A stretch of 40,224 bases of DNA, taken from assembly GCA_002416125.1 (NCBI GenBank), contig DIBU01000005.1, forward strand, positions 1-40,224, given 5' to 3'. Below the pieces are notes generated by a model. It made no database searches, had not been told where the DNA came from, and worked only from the letters and a program-made list of their open reading frames with translations. The position numbers and the translations under genes are program-made. Positions 16,456 through 25,165 of the stretch are shown piece by piece. This stretch comes from Halieaceae bacterium UBA5044. GTDB lineage: Bacteria > Pseudomonadota > Gammaproteobacteria > Pseudomonadales > Halieaceae. Position 1 is the first letter of the stretch. Each line of letters starts with the position of its first letter.

Positions 16456-17832
16456 ATGAGCGCTCAAACCGTCCTTATCGTTGATGACGAACCCGATATT
16501 CGTGAATTGCTGGCGATTACGCTCAGCCGTATGGGGCTGGAGTCCTTCAGCGCCGCGACGCTGGATGAAGCCCGCAAACAGCTGACCCAGGTTAAACCCG
16601 ACCTCTGCCTTACCGACATGCGGCTGCCCGACGGAAACGGCATACACCTGGTCGAGTACATCCAGCAGGAGTTTCCCGACATGCCGGTGGCCATGATCAC
16701 CGCGCACGGCAGCGTAGAAACCGCCATCGCCGCCCTCAAGGCCGGTGCCTTCGACTTCATCAGCAAGCCCATCGAACTCGAGCGTTTGCGCAGTCTGGTC
16801 AGCTCGGCGCTGCGGCTCAACGAGGGCACACCCTCCGTTGAGCCTGAAGCCGATGGAGACGACCTGCGCCTGCTAGGCAGCGCGCCGCAAATCGTGGCAC
16901 TGCGCGCAAAGATCGCCAAGCTCGCGCGCAGCCAGGCACCCGTGCACATACAGGGGGAGTCCGGCGTCGGCAAGGAGGTGGTGGCCAGGCTGATTCATGC
17001 CAACGGACCGCGCGCGGCAAAACCCTTCATTGCCGTCAACTGCGGTGCGATTCCCCAGGAACTCATGGAAAGCGAGTTTTTCGGTCACCTGAAAGGCAGC
17101 TTCACAGGCGCCAATCGCGACAAGCTGGGCCTGTTTCAGGCAGCTGAAGGAGGTACCCTGTTCCTCGATGAGGTGGCGGACCTGCCGCTGGCGATGCAGG
17201 TGAAACTGCTGCGGGCAATACAGGAGAAAGCCGTGCGTCCGGTGGGGGGCAGCAGTGAACAGGCAACGGATGTGCGGCTGCTCAGTGCGACCCACAAGGA
17301 CCTCGCGGCGGAGGTGGCGGCGGGACACTTCCGCAACGACCTTTACTACCGTATCAACGTGATCGACCTGCGCGTGCCCAGCCTGCGTGAGCGCAGCGGA
17401 GACATTCCGGAGCTGGCCAATGCACTGCTGCGACGCGTTTGCAGGGATCTCGGCGTTGATGCGCCGGCCATAGCGCCAGACGCCATGGCGGCCCTGCAAC
17501 GCTGTACATTCCCGGGCAACGTGCGTGAACTGGAGAACGTACTGGAACGCGCAGTCGCGCTGGCGGACGGCGACACCATCAGCGAAGCAGACCTGCAATT
17601 CACGGACCGCCTCGACACAGCGCACAAGCTGCTGGGCGAGCCGAGCGAGACTCCGCCTGACATCACTGCGGCCTTTGGCAATCTCGAAGGCTATCTGGAG
17701 GACATCGAGCGCCGCATACTGCAGGCGGCACTCGAACAGTGTCGCTGGAACAAAACCGCCACCGCGCGCCTGCTGGGTATCAGTTTCCGCAGCCTTCGCT
17801 ACCGCCTGCAAAAGCTGCACATCGAAGACTGA
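16456..17832 (+). CDS. pilR: Sigma-54 response regulator PilR (NtrC family)
   Basis: Two-component activator paired with PilS; turns on sigma-54 promoters, classically the major pilin gene. 458 residues: receiver domain with Asp54 (CLTDMRLPDG), acidic pocket DDE at 10-12, conserved Lys in ISKPIEL; AAA+ domain with Walker A GESGVGKE and Walker B GGTLFLDE; sigma-54 contact loop reading GSFTGA (not the usual GAFTGA), which is also how Pseudomonas PilR reads as I recall; C-terminal Fis-type helix-turn-helix (NKTATARLLGISFRSLRYRLQKL). It converges on pilE with a six-base gap. No -24/-12 promoter was found by eye in front of the minor-pilin operon, so its targets probably lie elsewhere. Confidence 0.95.
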   Translation: MSAQTVLIVDDEPDIRELLAITLSRMGLESFSAATLDEARKQLTQVKPDLCLTDMRLPDGNGIHLVEYIQQEFPDMPVAMITAHGSVETAIAALKAGAFDFISKPIELERLRSLVSSALRLNEGTPSVEPEADGDDLRLLGSAPQIVALRAKIAKLARSQAPVHIQGESGVGKEVVARLIHANGPRAAKPFIAVNCGAIPQELMESEFFGHLKGSFTGANRDKLGLFQAAEGGTLFLDEVADLPLAMQVKLLRAIQEKAVRPVGGSSEQATDVRLLSATHKDLAAEVAAGHFRNDLYYRINVIDLRVPSLRERSGDIPELANALLRRVCRDLGVDAPAIAPDAMAALQRCTFPGNVRELENVLERAVALADGDTISEADLQFTDRLDTAHKLLGEPSETPPDITAAFGNLEGYLEDIERRILQAALEQCRWNKTATARLLGISFRSLRYRLQKLHIED

Positions 17833-17838
17833 AGCCGG

Positions 17839-18282
17839 CTACCAGCAGGCATTGCTGTCGGCGTGGCCACTGTTCGCGTAGACACCGGCTGCGTCCAGGC
17901 TGTAGCTGCCGCAGCGCAGGTCCCCTGCCTGCTGCCCCACGGGCCGGGCCCACACCCGAAACTGATAGGGGTCAAGCATCGGCTCAAGGGATATCTCGTA
18001 GAGCGCGTCCCGTTCAACCTCCTGCCCGCCAGGCCCCAGACCGACACGCTGCGCTGTGCTGAACCCCAGCTCGACAAGGCTCGTCGCATAGCGCCGGTGA
18101 TAGAGCAGGAATTCCTCCTGTCGACCCGCAATCACCAGCAGCGCACTGGTCGCCACCTTGCGCCGCCCCCTGAAGACCTGCTCGCTGTACTGTGGGACGG
18201 CAATCACCAGCAACACCGACAACAGCACCAGAACCAGCAGCATTTCCAGCAGCGTTACGCCTGCGCGATGTGGTTTGAACAC
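17839..18282 (-). CDS. pilE: Type IV minor pilin PilE
   Basis: 147-residue type IV prepilin, last gene of the minor-pilin operon. Short leader MFKPHRAG followed by VTLLEMLLVLVLLSVLL: cleavage after Gly8, Glu at +5, hydrophobic N-terminal helix. The C-terminal disulfide loop RCGSYSLDAAGV...NACW is typical of PilE. Minor pilins prime pilus assembly and sit at the tip with PilY1. The GTG at 18282 is chosen because it lies 13 bases after the pilY1 stop and gives a normal leader; longer versions would overlap pilY1. It may be the only pilin with a Gly-Val cleavage junction here. The major pilin pilA is not in the window. Confidence 0.87.
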   Translation of the reverse strand: MFKPHRAGVTLLEMLLVLVLLSVLLVIAVPQYSEQVFRGRRKVATSALLVIAGRQEEFLLYHRRYATSLVELGFSTAQRVGLGPGGQEVERDALYEISLEPMLDPYQFRVWARPVGQQAGDLRCGSYSLDAAGVYANSGHADSNACW

Positions 18283-18295
18283 CCCTGCCTGCTCA

Positions 18296-20965
18296 CTACA
18301 ACGGATCGACACCCGGCTCACGCCAGTAGGTTCGGAGCAACTGTGGCGCGCCCGAGCGCTGCAATTCCGCGTCCGGAAGTAGTCCTGCGCCTGAAGCCGC
18401 CGCCTCCGGAACGCCACCAGGCAGTACCAGCCACTCACCGGCTCGCAGCAACCCGGACGGCACTCCCACGCCCAGATCCCACCCTGCTGCCCCACCATCA
18501 GGAGCGGCGCCATCCACCAGGTTCACCGCGTAGAGGCGGGCCCGCCCGGGGGGCGCTTCACAGGGCGCCTGCCGCGGCTCGAAACTGCCAAACAGCACCC
18601 GCCCGCCGTCAATCATGGGGGTTTCCCAGCCTTTCTCCCCGGCTGCAGGCATCGCCAGCTTCCAGCCCGGCCCCTGCACCGCAGCGCAGGGCCCGCGCTG
18701 CTCCGGGTTGCAGCTACCGGCGGGAGGCAGCTGATCAAACGTCAGCGCAAGCCGTTCCCGCACCCGGGCATCACCACTGCGGACAAGGTCATCCCGCAGG
18801 TAAAAGGCATAATTCGCGGCACGCTGCACCAGAGGCTGGGCGCGATCGCCGCTGGTGATCAACACGCCGTCCACCGGGTGCCCGCGGGCATCCACCGTCC
18901 GCACCAGTGCGGGCGCAGCGAAAAAGCGCCTGTCGTCCGGGCCGACAGTCTCTGCGCCCAGCTCCGCAAGCACTGAAGCGGACCAGTGCCGTGCGCGGTG
19001 CTGTGGATCGTGCAAGCCGCCCGGCGGCAGGTCAACGCGCCAGATACGTCCTCCGGTATCCCCCACATACAGGCGGTGGATAATGCCCGCAGCGTTCCTC
19101 AGCACCGCAATCTCCGACGCAATACTGTCGCGCATATCCGGATGCGGGAACCGGCTGTTGTCCGCCGCCGCAGAGTCGCCCCGGACCGCTTTCCAGACCA
19201 GCGTACCGCTTCTGGCATCCACCACATAGATCGCGTTACCGACTGCATCATCACCTGCTGTGGCATCCTTGCCCAGGCGTTCGCCCGTTACTGCGTCGAC
19301 ACCGCCGTTGTAGCCGCCACCAAACAGAAATACGTCCCGCACTTGGCCATCGAACTGCACACGGCCGACCACCGGGGTGGAAAACGTGAGGCCAAGCTCA
19401 TCAAAATCGCCGCCCTCCGTGCGTTCAATGCGCCACTGAAGGCTGGGCGGCCGCAGTGGGTCAGAGACGTTCAGGGCGTAGTAGCGGCTGCCGCCACGAC
19501 GCTGCCCAAAAACCACAATGGCCTCGTCACCCTCGTCGACGCGGAGCGTGCCATCGCCGTTTCGATCAACGCGCAGGGCCACTGGACTGCCATCTATGCC
19601 GTAGGCGACAGGCACCGGTGACTCGGCAGACCGCCGTCTGTGCAGGGCAGCGAGGGCGCTCTGCGGCAGGAACCCGAACACTTCCCTGCCGCTTTCCCGG
19701 CCCGCGGCATCGGTGTTCTCCACAGCGTGCAACACGCCGTCAGCGCTGCCGAAGAAGAGGCGTACTCTCGGATTCGACGCGCCGTAGCCGTCGCCGGTCG
19801 CACCGTAATCCAGCGCCAGCGGCCTTGAGTGGTACACAGGACCCAGCAACCAGGGGCGGCCACGCTGCGGCGCCTCATCAACGTCTTCGCCCAGCAGCCA
19901 GCGCAGCAGCTGCAGGCCCTCCGCCTCTTCGACAAGCGGTAGACTCTGACGCAGCGCGCGAACACTCGCGAGATCAGCGCGCAGGGGCAGCAGTGGCCGA
20001 GGTCCGATTGCATGATCCGCCGGCTCTGGAGCCTCAGTCAGCAGCAACCTGCCGTCGTCTACCGGCGGGTCGGACACCATCGGATGGCTCACGAGATGCT
20101 GCCCGACACCACCGCGACGCACCGCACCGCCATCGGCGCCTGCGCGAACGGGAGGTTCGAGCCCCGGCAGGACTCGTGCGGGATCGGTCCAGAATGTCAG
20201 TGCAGAATCCCGCAGCCGCACAGGGCCCCCAGCCGACTCCCGCAGGGCAGGCTGCCCCCTGGCATCTTCCACGGCAGCGAGGCCGGCGCCAGCGGCCGGG
20301 ATGCGAAGCTTCTTCACATTACCGGCCCAGGACGCACCCGGCCCAAGCTCGAACCCGGCGATCAACAGCGCACTCTCTGTGGATGCTCCGGACCGGAACG
20401 CGCTGGACACCAGACTGCCGGAACGACGTGCAAATCCCCACAGAGCCTCCTCCAGACGGCGCTCCAGCTGTATCGGATCCCGCGTTGGCAGCACGATCGC
20501 CCCGGGCGCCGGTGTATCGGTCAGCGACAGTGAATGCTGGCGGAAACAGCCCCCCGCGCGTGCCGAGGGCGCGGTCGCCGCGGTGCCGCGCGCTAGGTAG
20601 ACCGCATCGACCGCTGGAGCACCTGAAAACGCGGACAGCGGACGTTGCCGCGTCTCCACCGTGACCTGCGGCGGCAAGCGCTGCAGGAGCGACCGGATGA
20701 TCACCGTGACCGCATCGCCGGATGTCACGGGCGCACCCTCTGCATGCGCACCCTGCAGCAGGCGATACGCCGAGCTGGTGAAGCGCTGACGGCAGTCCTG
20801 TCCCAAGGTACACAGTACCGGCGTCGTCGACTGGCGCAGAGCCAACTCCAGTCGCAGGTGAGTGCGGTCCCCCGAAGCCCACCAGGCATCCAGATCCTGC
20901 GCCTGCAGCGGAGCAGCCGCCAAAAGCGAACACACCAGAAACAGCGATACTCGAGTTCTCAACAT
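18296..20965 (-). CDS. pilY1: Type IV pilus tip adhesin / biogenesis protein PilY1
   Basis: Secreted, pilus-tip-associated protein that promotes pilus extension, adhesion and surface sensing. 889 residues from ATG 20965, which has AGGGAG at an ideal distance; a GTG nine bases upstream is possible. A signal peptide (LFLVCSLLAAAPLQAQ) precedes a poorly conserved N-terminal half. The C-terminal half is the PilY1 beta-propeller (about 370-790, with YHSRPLALDYGATGDGYGASNPRVRLFFGSADG). A calcium-binding loop DRNGDGTLRVDEGDE lies around residue 467-481, the EF-hand-like site shown in P. aeruginosa to control extension/retraction. Shorter than the P. aeruginosa protein (about 1160), mostly at the N-terminus. 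Lies between pilX and pilE in the expected operon order. Confidence 0.9.
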   Translation of the reverse strand: MLRTRVSLFLVCSLLAAAPLQAQDLDAWWASGDRTHLRLELALRQSTTPVLCTLGQDCRQRFTSSAYRLLQGAHAEGAPVTSGDAVTVIIRSLLQRLPPQVTVETRQRPLSAFSGAPAVDAVYLARGTAATAPSARAGGCFRQHSLSLTDTPAPGAIVLPTRDPIQLERRLEEALWGFARRSGSLVSSAFRSGASTESALLIAGFELGPGASWAGNVKKLRIPAAGAGLAAVEDARGQPALRESAGGPVRLRDSALTFWTDPARVLPGLEPPVRAGADGGAVRRGGVGQHLVSHPMVSDPPVDDGRLLLTEAPEPADHAIGPRPLLPLRADLASVRALRQSLPLVEEAEGLQLLRWLLGEDVDEAPQRGRPWLLGPVYHSRPLALDYGATGDGYGASNPRVRLFFGSADGVLHAVENTDAAGRESGREVFGFLPQSALAALHRRRSAESPVPVAYGIDGSPVALRVDRNGDGTLRVDEGDEAIVVFGQRRGGSRYYALNVSDPLRPPSLQWRIERTEGGDFDELGLTFSTPVVGRVQFDGQVRDVFLFGGGYNGGVDAVTGERLGKDATAGDDAVGNAIYVVDARSGTLVWKAVRGDSAAADNSRFPHPDMRDSIASEIAVLRNAAGIIHRLYVGDTGGRIWRVDLPPGGLHDPQHRARHWSASVLAELGAETVGPDDRRFFAAPALVRTVDARGHPVDGVLITSGDRAQPLVQRAANYAFYLRDDLVRSGDARVRERLALTFDQLPPAGSCNPEQRGPCAAVQGPGWKLAMPAAGEKGWETPMIDGGRVLFGSFEPRQAPCEAPPGRARLYAVNLVDGAAPDGGAAGWDLGVGVPSGLLRAGEWLVLPGGVPEAAASGAGLLPDAELQRSGAPQLLRTYWREPGVDPL

Positions 20966-20989
20966 GATCGACACTCCCTGTCAATACTC

Positions 20990-21526
20990 CTAATCTGCAA
21001 GCCGCAACAGCACACCTTGCACCACATCTGCCCTCAGCGTTGCATCCTGTGGGTCACTCACACTGACCCGCAGCTCAAACGGCACGAAGGTGTCATACCC
21101 CGCGTCCGAGACCCGCGTCTCACCCAGGCGTGGCGCCACAGCGCCGGGCACATGCGGCTTGATCCGCCGTATTTCATAGTGGATCTGAAAGCGTTGTGCA
21201 GCCGGCTGGGCAGCGTCGAGCAGCTCGCGCACACGCTGATCGAGATCGGCATTGCAGGCATCCGGGGCTGCACAGTACACACGCCCTGACTGTTGCATGG
21301 CGGCGAACGGCAGGGCGGTATTGCTGAGCACGGCGGCAACCCCCCGGGCAAGCTGCAGTGCCTCTTCACGCTGCAGCAGGTTACCGGTCATGCGCAGCTC
21401 CAGTACGCTGCTGCGCAACATGGCGATAGAAACAGCGCTGACCAAGCCGAGAAACACCAGCGCCAAGAGGAGTATGTAGCCGCCCCCACCCGCCAGGCAT
21501 GACACACCGGGGCCTGCGCGACGCAT
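20990..21526 (-). CDS. pilX: Type IV minor pilin PilX
   Basis: 178 residues. The N-terminus MRRAGPGVSCLAGGGG is followed by YILLLALVFLGLVSAVSIAMLRSS, the PilX N-terminal pattern with a SVLELRMTGNLLQREEALQLARG spine. Cleavage would be after the last Gly. There is no Glu at position 5 of the mature protein, as in other PilX/GspK-type subunits, which are thought to cap the tip complex. A cysteine pair (CAAPDAC) may form a small loop. The ATG overlaps the pilW stop by one base (TGATG), so translation is coupled; pilY1 starts 24 bases downstream. Confidence 0.87.
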   Translation of the reverse strand: MRRAGPGVSCLAGGGGYILLLALVFLGLVSAVSIAMLRSSVLELRMTGNLLQREEALQLARGVAAVLSNTALPFAAMQQSGRVYCAAPDACNADLDQRVRELLDAAQPAAQRFQIHYEIRRIKPHVPGAVAPRLGETRVSDAGYDTFVPFELRVSVSDPQDATLRADVVQGVLLRLAD

Positions 21527-22539
21527 CAGGTTTCCCCCCAGGCGACCGCCGGCCGCAGGTTGCGCAAGCCTACCGTTGTGCTGAAGACACGCCGTATATA
21601 GCCATCATCGTCGGCGACGAACTCGCGCTGCCCCAATCGGTAGCGCCGCGCACCGGCGTAGCCGGGGACCGGCACGAGACTGCGCACCAGCAACGCCACG
21701 CGTGCGGTAACCGCGCGCCGCAGCTGTGCCGCGTCCGGCTGCAGAACGTAATGCTCCGGCACACCATTCCCGTCGCCATCGACACCCAGTTCAATGTGAA
21801 TGCGCTCAATGCCCTCGACCAGGCACTGACTGAACATGCCCGCTGGAGCAAGTGCTGCGGCACACAGCGTGGGAATGTGGTCAGCCGGCGTCACCGAGTA
21901 GCGGCGAACGTAAAACACACGAGCGAGTAGACGCCAGTAATCCACACCGCTGCCGGGCACCGCCTCGGCTGCGGCTACCCTGCCCGCCTGCCACCATTGC
22001 ACGGCAGCCGTCTGGCCGCGAATCTGCAGGTACCAGTGCCCACGATCAACGCCGGATGCCGCAGCCGCCCACTCCCCGTTCGCCAACGTAGCCTCTGCCG
22101 CGGTACGCCGAATGGCGAGCAGGTCGCTTCCGCGCTGCAGCATCGCGGCAGGAAGACAATCCAGCACCACGCCGGTCACGGTCTGCGGCGCTCCCCCCGC
22201 GTAACCTACCTGTAGATCCAGCGCATCGACGTCGCCCAGGGGCCAGCGTGCACTGACCCCGCAACCGTCCACGGCCACCGGCGGTGCAGCTGCGGTGTGC
22301 AGCGGCAGGCCCCCGTGAAACCCTGCGAGAGCGAGTTCCCTGCGCAACAGCGCCATGGCGAAACGCCCGTTTTCCCTGACGCGAGCGAGCTCGTCAGCCA
22401 GTAGAAACTGACGCCTGGCTTCCGCAAAGGTCCACACCAGCAGCGCCGCAAACAGCAGCCCTAGGGCCATTGATATCAGCAGCGCAGGCAACGAAATGCC
22501 TGACGAACGCGGCACAGGATATCGCTGTCTACGCGCCAT
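21526..22539 (-). CDS. pilW: Type IV minor pilin PilW
   Basis: 337 residues starting at ATG 22539, 11 bases inside the end of pilV. Leader MARRQRYPVPRSSG, then ISLPALLISMALGLLFAALLVWTF, followed by the ENGRFAMALLRRELALAGF segment characteristic of PilW. The mature N-terminus reads I-S-L-P-A, so the expected Glu5 is replaced by Ala. The large C-terminal globular part includes a possible calcium-type loop GVDGDGNGVPEHYVL. A longer frame upstream exists but lies inside pilV. Part of the pseudopilin-like tip complex with PilV, PilX and FimT. Confidence 0.87.
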   Translation of the reverse strand: MARRQRYPVPRSSGISLPALLISMALGLLFAALLVWTFAEARRQFLLADELARVRENGRFAMALLRRELALAGFHGGLPLHTAAAPPVAVDGCGVSARWPLGDVDALDLQVGYAGGAPQTVTGVVLDCLPAAMLQRGSDLLAIRRTAAEATLANGEWAAAASGVDRGHWYLQIRGQTAAVQWWQAGRVAAAEAVPGSGVDYWRLLARVFYVRRYSVTPADHIPTLCAAALAPAGMFSQCLVEGIERIHIELGVDGDGNGVPEHYVLQPDAAQLRRAVTARVALLVRSLVPVPGYAGARRYRLGQREFVADDDGYIRRVFSTTVGLRNLRPAVAWGET

Positions 22540-23122
22540 CACCGCGGCTACCCCCGGGGATCCAGGTCTGCAACGCGACCACGCGGCGTTGCCGGTCATT
22601 CACGCCGTAGCGGCCCCGACCCGCACCGCAGGGAGAGGCAGCCTGAGCCACCGTAACGCCGGCTCCGCGCCAGGCAATCGCCACTGTGAGACGGTTCGCC
22701 TGCACTGCGATACAGACATGCGGTTCGGGCAGGCCCGCCACCGGCTCCCCCGCCACTGACCGCTCCCCACCATCCTGAAGCAGAGCCAGCCAGTCCGCCA
22801 GATCGTACTGCGCAAGGGTCTCGGCGGTGCACGGCCCCTCTTCGAGGGGACCGTGACAGGCCGCGGCGGCACGCGGTGGCAACTGTGGCAGCCCCGTGGG
22901 CGCCAGACCCTCCTGTGTGTAGACGGCAAGTGGCTCCGGGTTACTCTCCATGCGAGCGAGCAGGTCGCTCGCGAGCGCCGTGGCGCGAGCGACCTGAGCG
23001 CTCTCCAGACTGTTGCGCCAGGCGACGGCCTGCCCCGCAAGCAGGCCGGACACACCGACACTGAACAGCAGAGAAGCGATCAGCAGTTCGATCAGCCCGA
23101 ACCCCGCCTGCGCCCTGCTCAC
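22529..23122 (-). CDS. pilV: Type IV minor pilin PilV
   Basis: 197 residues from GTG 23122. The leader MSRAQAG is followed by FGLIELLIASLLFSVGVSGLLAGQ: classic prepilin site with Phe1 and Glu5. The spine continues NSLESAQVARATALASDLLARMESNP, the PilV/GspI pattern. Four cysteines lie in the C-terminal half. The GTG overlaps the fimT stop in a GTGA arrangement, giving translational coupling; a longer upstream frame would overlap fimT completely and is not credible. Minor pilin of the tip/initiation complex. Confidence 0.87.
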   Translation of the reverse strand: MSRAQAGFGLIELLIASLLFSVGVSGLLAGQAVAWRNSLESAQVARATALASDLLARMESNPEPLAVYTQEGLAPTGLPQLPPRAAAACHGPLEEGPCTAETLAQYDLADWLALLQDGGERSVAGEPVAGLPEPHVCIAVQANRLTVAIAWRGAGVTVAQAASPCGAGRGRYGVNDRQRRVVALQTWIPGGSRGDGA

Positions 23123-23685
23123 GCGACCTCCGCCTGCGGACAGTCGCCCCAGCCCCGCACCAGCCTGGCACGACCGACCACATTCATGACCACGCTCCAG
23201 GAGATCAGGCGGGGATGACGGCCGGAGCAGACCATCAGGGTGCGATTGCGGCCGGCGGTACCGTCGGGCCGGAAGCTGATCGGATCCGCCACCTGTCGCG
23301 CCCCCGCGCGATCCAGCACACTCAGGCCTGCCGCCATCGGCGCCCAGGCACGCAGCAGTGCTGCGGCGGGAAGCAGCCCCGCAGCCGGGCCGCCGCGCAA
23401 CAGGACCCAGCCGTCGCGGTAGTCGCCGGCGCATTGCAGTACACCGCTGCGCGCGTACGCGGACGGACACAGGGTCACCACTTCGTTGCGGTTCACGGCT
23501 TCACTGCGTGCGAGATGCAGTGCCGTGAACAGACGCCCGGCCTCGGCACGGATTTCAAGACGCTGCTGCACACGCTCAAAGCCCGGCACGGCCACCAGCA
23601 ACAGCACGCCCAGCAGCACAACTACCAGCAGCAATTCGATCAAGGTGAGCCCGCGAAGCGGGCCGCGAAGTGACGTCCTGTCCAT
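23119..23685 (-). CDS. fimT: FimT/GspH-family minor pilin
   Basis: 188 residues, first gene of the minor-pilin operon. Leader MDRTSLRGPLRG, cleavage before LTLIELLLVVVLLGVLLLVAVP, Glu5 present. The GspH/FimT signature follows: RLFTALHLARSEAVNRNEVVTLCPS ... YRDGWVLL. In Acinetobacter and relatives FimT binds DNA during natural transformation, as I recall; whether this copy does so cannot be told from what I see (FimU is the alternative name in Pseudomonas). GGGAGG lies seven bases before the ATG. The 74-base gap to ispH contains a self-complementary CGGGGAACCCCG (23716-23727) and no sigma-54 site that I could find. Confidence 0.85.
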   Translation of the reverse strand: MDRTSLRGPLRGLTLIELLLVVVLLGVLLLVAVPGFERVQQRLEIRAEAGRLFTALHLARSEAVNRNEVVTLCPSAYARSGVLQCAGDYRDGWVLLRGGPAAGLLPAAALLRAWAPMAAGLSVLDRAGARQVADPISFRPDGTAGRNRTLMVCSGRHPRLISWSVVMNVVGRARLVRGWGDCPQAEVA

Positions 23686-23759
23686 GCACAGCCTCCCTGC
23701 AGAGGGGAAGCTTAGCGGGGAACCCCGGACGCGCCAGCGCCCGGCTGCAAATGACTAAA

Positions 23760-24710
23760 TCAGACGTTGCGCAGGGGTATGCGCAGCTCGCGCGGCAGGG
23801 AGAAGGTCACGTTTTCCGGACGCCCGGCCAACTCCACCGGTGGGCTCGCGCCCAGCGCCTGCAGGCCCTGTATGACTTCGCTCACCAGCACCTCCGGTGC
23901 CGAGGCGCCTGCCGTGACGCCGATGCGCTGCCGACCCTCCAGCCACGCGGGACGGATGTCCTCAGCGCTATCGATCAGGTAAGCGACCGCGCCCATGCGC
24001 TCCGCCAGTTCCCGCAGGCGATTGGAGTTGGAGCTGTTGGGTGATCCCACCACCAGAACCAGGTCGCACTCGGCGGCCAGCTGCTTCACAGCATCCTGCC
24101 GGTTCTGGGTGGCGTAGCAGATATCATCCTTGCGCGGACCCTGAATGGCCGGAAAGCGGGCGCGCAGCGCATCGATAACCCGCGCCGTATCGTCGACCGA
24201 GAGCGTTGTCTGGGTGACGTAGTGCAGGCGTTCGGGGTTGCGCACAACCAGTGAGGCCACCTGGGCCTCGTCCTCCACCAGATAGATATCGCCACCCGCG
24301 CTGCGATCAAACTGGCCCATGGTGCCCTCCACCTCGGGATGGCCGCAGTGCCCAATCAAAATGCACTCGCTGCCGTCAGCGCTGTAACGCGCGACCTCGA
24401 TATGCACTTTGGTGACCAGCGGGCAGGTGGCATCGAATACCCGCAACCCGCGCGCGGCGGCTTCCTTGCGCACCGCCTGCGACACGCCGTGTGCGCTGAA
24501 TATGACGATGCAGTCGTCGGGCACCTCTTCCAGCTCCTCGACGAAAACCGCTCCGCGCGCGCGCAAATCGTCCACCACGTACCTGTTGTGCACCACCTCG
24601 TGGCGCACGTAGATCGGTGCGCCAAACATGTCCAGCGCGCGATTGACGATATCAATGGCGCGATCGACGCCGGCGCAAAAACCCCGGGGATTGGCCAGAC
24701 GAATATCCAT
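23760..24710 (-). CDS. ispH: 4-hydroxy-3-methylbut-2-enyl diphosphate reductase
   Basis: Last enzyme of the MEP (non-mevalonate) isoprenoid pathway; reduces HMBPP to IPP and DMAPP with a 4Fe-4S cluster. 316 residues, as in E. coli. Cluster cysteines: Cys12 (NPRGFCAGVDRAI), Cys96 (DATCPLVTK), Cys198 (DDICYATQNRQ). Substrate-binding His41 (HEVVHN) and His124 (HCGHPEVEGT) with SPNSSNSNRL are present. The ATG overlaps the fkpB stop by one base. Last gene of the murJ-side run on this strand before the pilin operon; fkpB-ispH pairing is conserved in gammaproteobacteria. Confidence 0.97.
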   Translation of the reverse strand: MDIRLANPRGFCAGVDRAIDIVNRALDMFGAPIYVRHEVVHNRYVVDDLRARGAVFVEELEEVPDDCIVIFSAHGVSQAVRKEAAARGLRVFDATCPLVTKVHIEVARYSADGSECILIGHCGHPEVEGTMGQFDRSAGGDIYLVEDEAQVASLVVRNPERLHYVTQTTLSVDDTARVIDALRARFPAIQGPRKDDICYATQNRQDAVKQLAAECDLVLVVGSPNSSNSNRLRELAERMGAVAYLIDSAEDIRPAWLEGRQRIGVTAGASAPEVLVSEVIQGLQALGASPPVELAGRPENVTFSLPRELRIPLRNV

Positions 24711-25165
24711 CAGTGCAACTCTGCCGGTTCAACCCGGTGCACGTGCACATCGAACAGTATGGTGCGCCCTGCGAGTGGATGATTGAAGTCCACCGTCACC
24801 TCCTCTTCATCAAACGCCACAATCAGGCCCGGCAATTCGCCACCGGCTGCATCGGCAAAGGAAAACACCAGGCCGATTTCCAGCGCCACATCGTCGTCAA
24901 AATGATCCCGCGCCACCGTTTGCACATTGTTGTCGTTGGGCTGCCCGAAGGCGTCCTCGGGCAGGATGGTAAATACATGGCGCTGACCAGGCTGCATTCC
25001 CATCAGGGCCTGCTCGAAGCCTGGCAGCAGATTGCCGTCGCCCACCACAAAGCTCACCGGTTCACCGCCGAAGTTACTGTCCACCTCGGAGCCGTCCTCC
25101 AGGCTGACAGAAAAATTCAGGAACACGCGTGTGCCCTCGCCTACCGCTACATCGCTGTTTGTCAC
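24710..25165 (-). CDS. fkpB: FKBP-type peptidyl-prolyl cis-trans isomerase, SlpA class
   Basis: 151 residues, SlyD/SlpA-like FKBP. The FKBP half (FLNFSVSLEDGSEVDSNFGGEPVSFVVGDGNLLPGFEQALMGMQPGQ) is interrupted by the IF (insert-in-flap) chaperone domain and returns in VDFNHPLAGRTILFDVHV. There is no His-rich metal tail, which separates it from SlyD. Cytosolic folding helper; the client is unknown. Sits in the conserved lspA-fkpB-ispH arrangement, overlapping lspA by four bases and ispH by one. Confidence 0.93.
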   Translation of the reverse strand: MTNSDVAVGEGTRVFLNFSVSLEDGSEVDSNFGGEPVSFVVGDGNLLPGFEQALMGMQPGQRHVFTILPEDAFGQPNDNNVQTVARDHFDDDVALEIGLVFSFADAAGGELPGLIVAFDEEEVTVDFNHPLAGRTILFDVHVHRVEPAELH

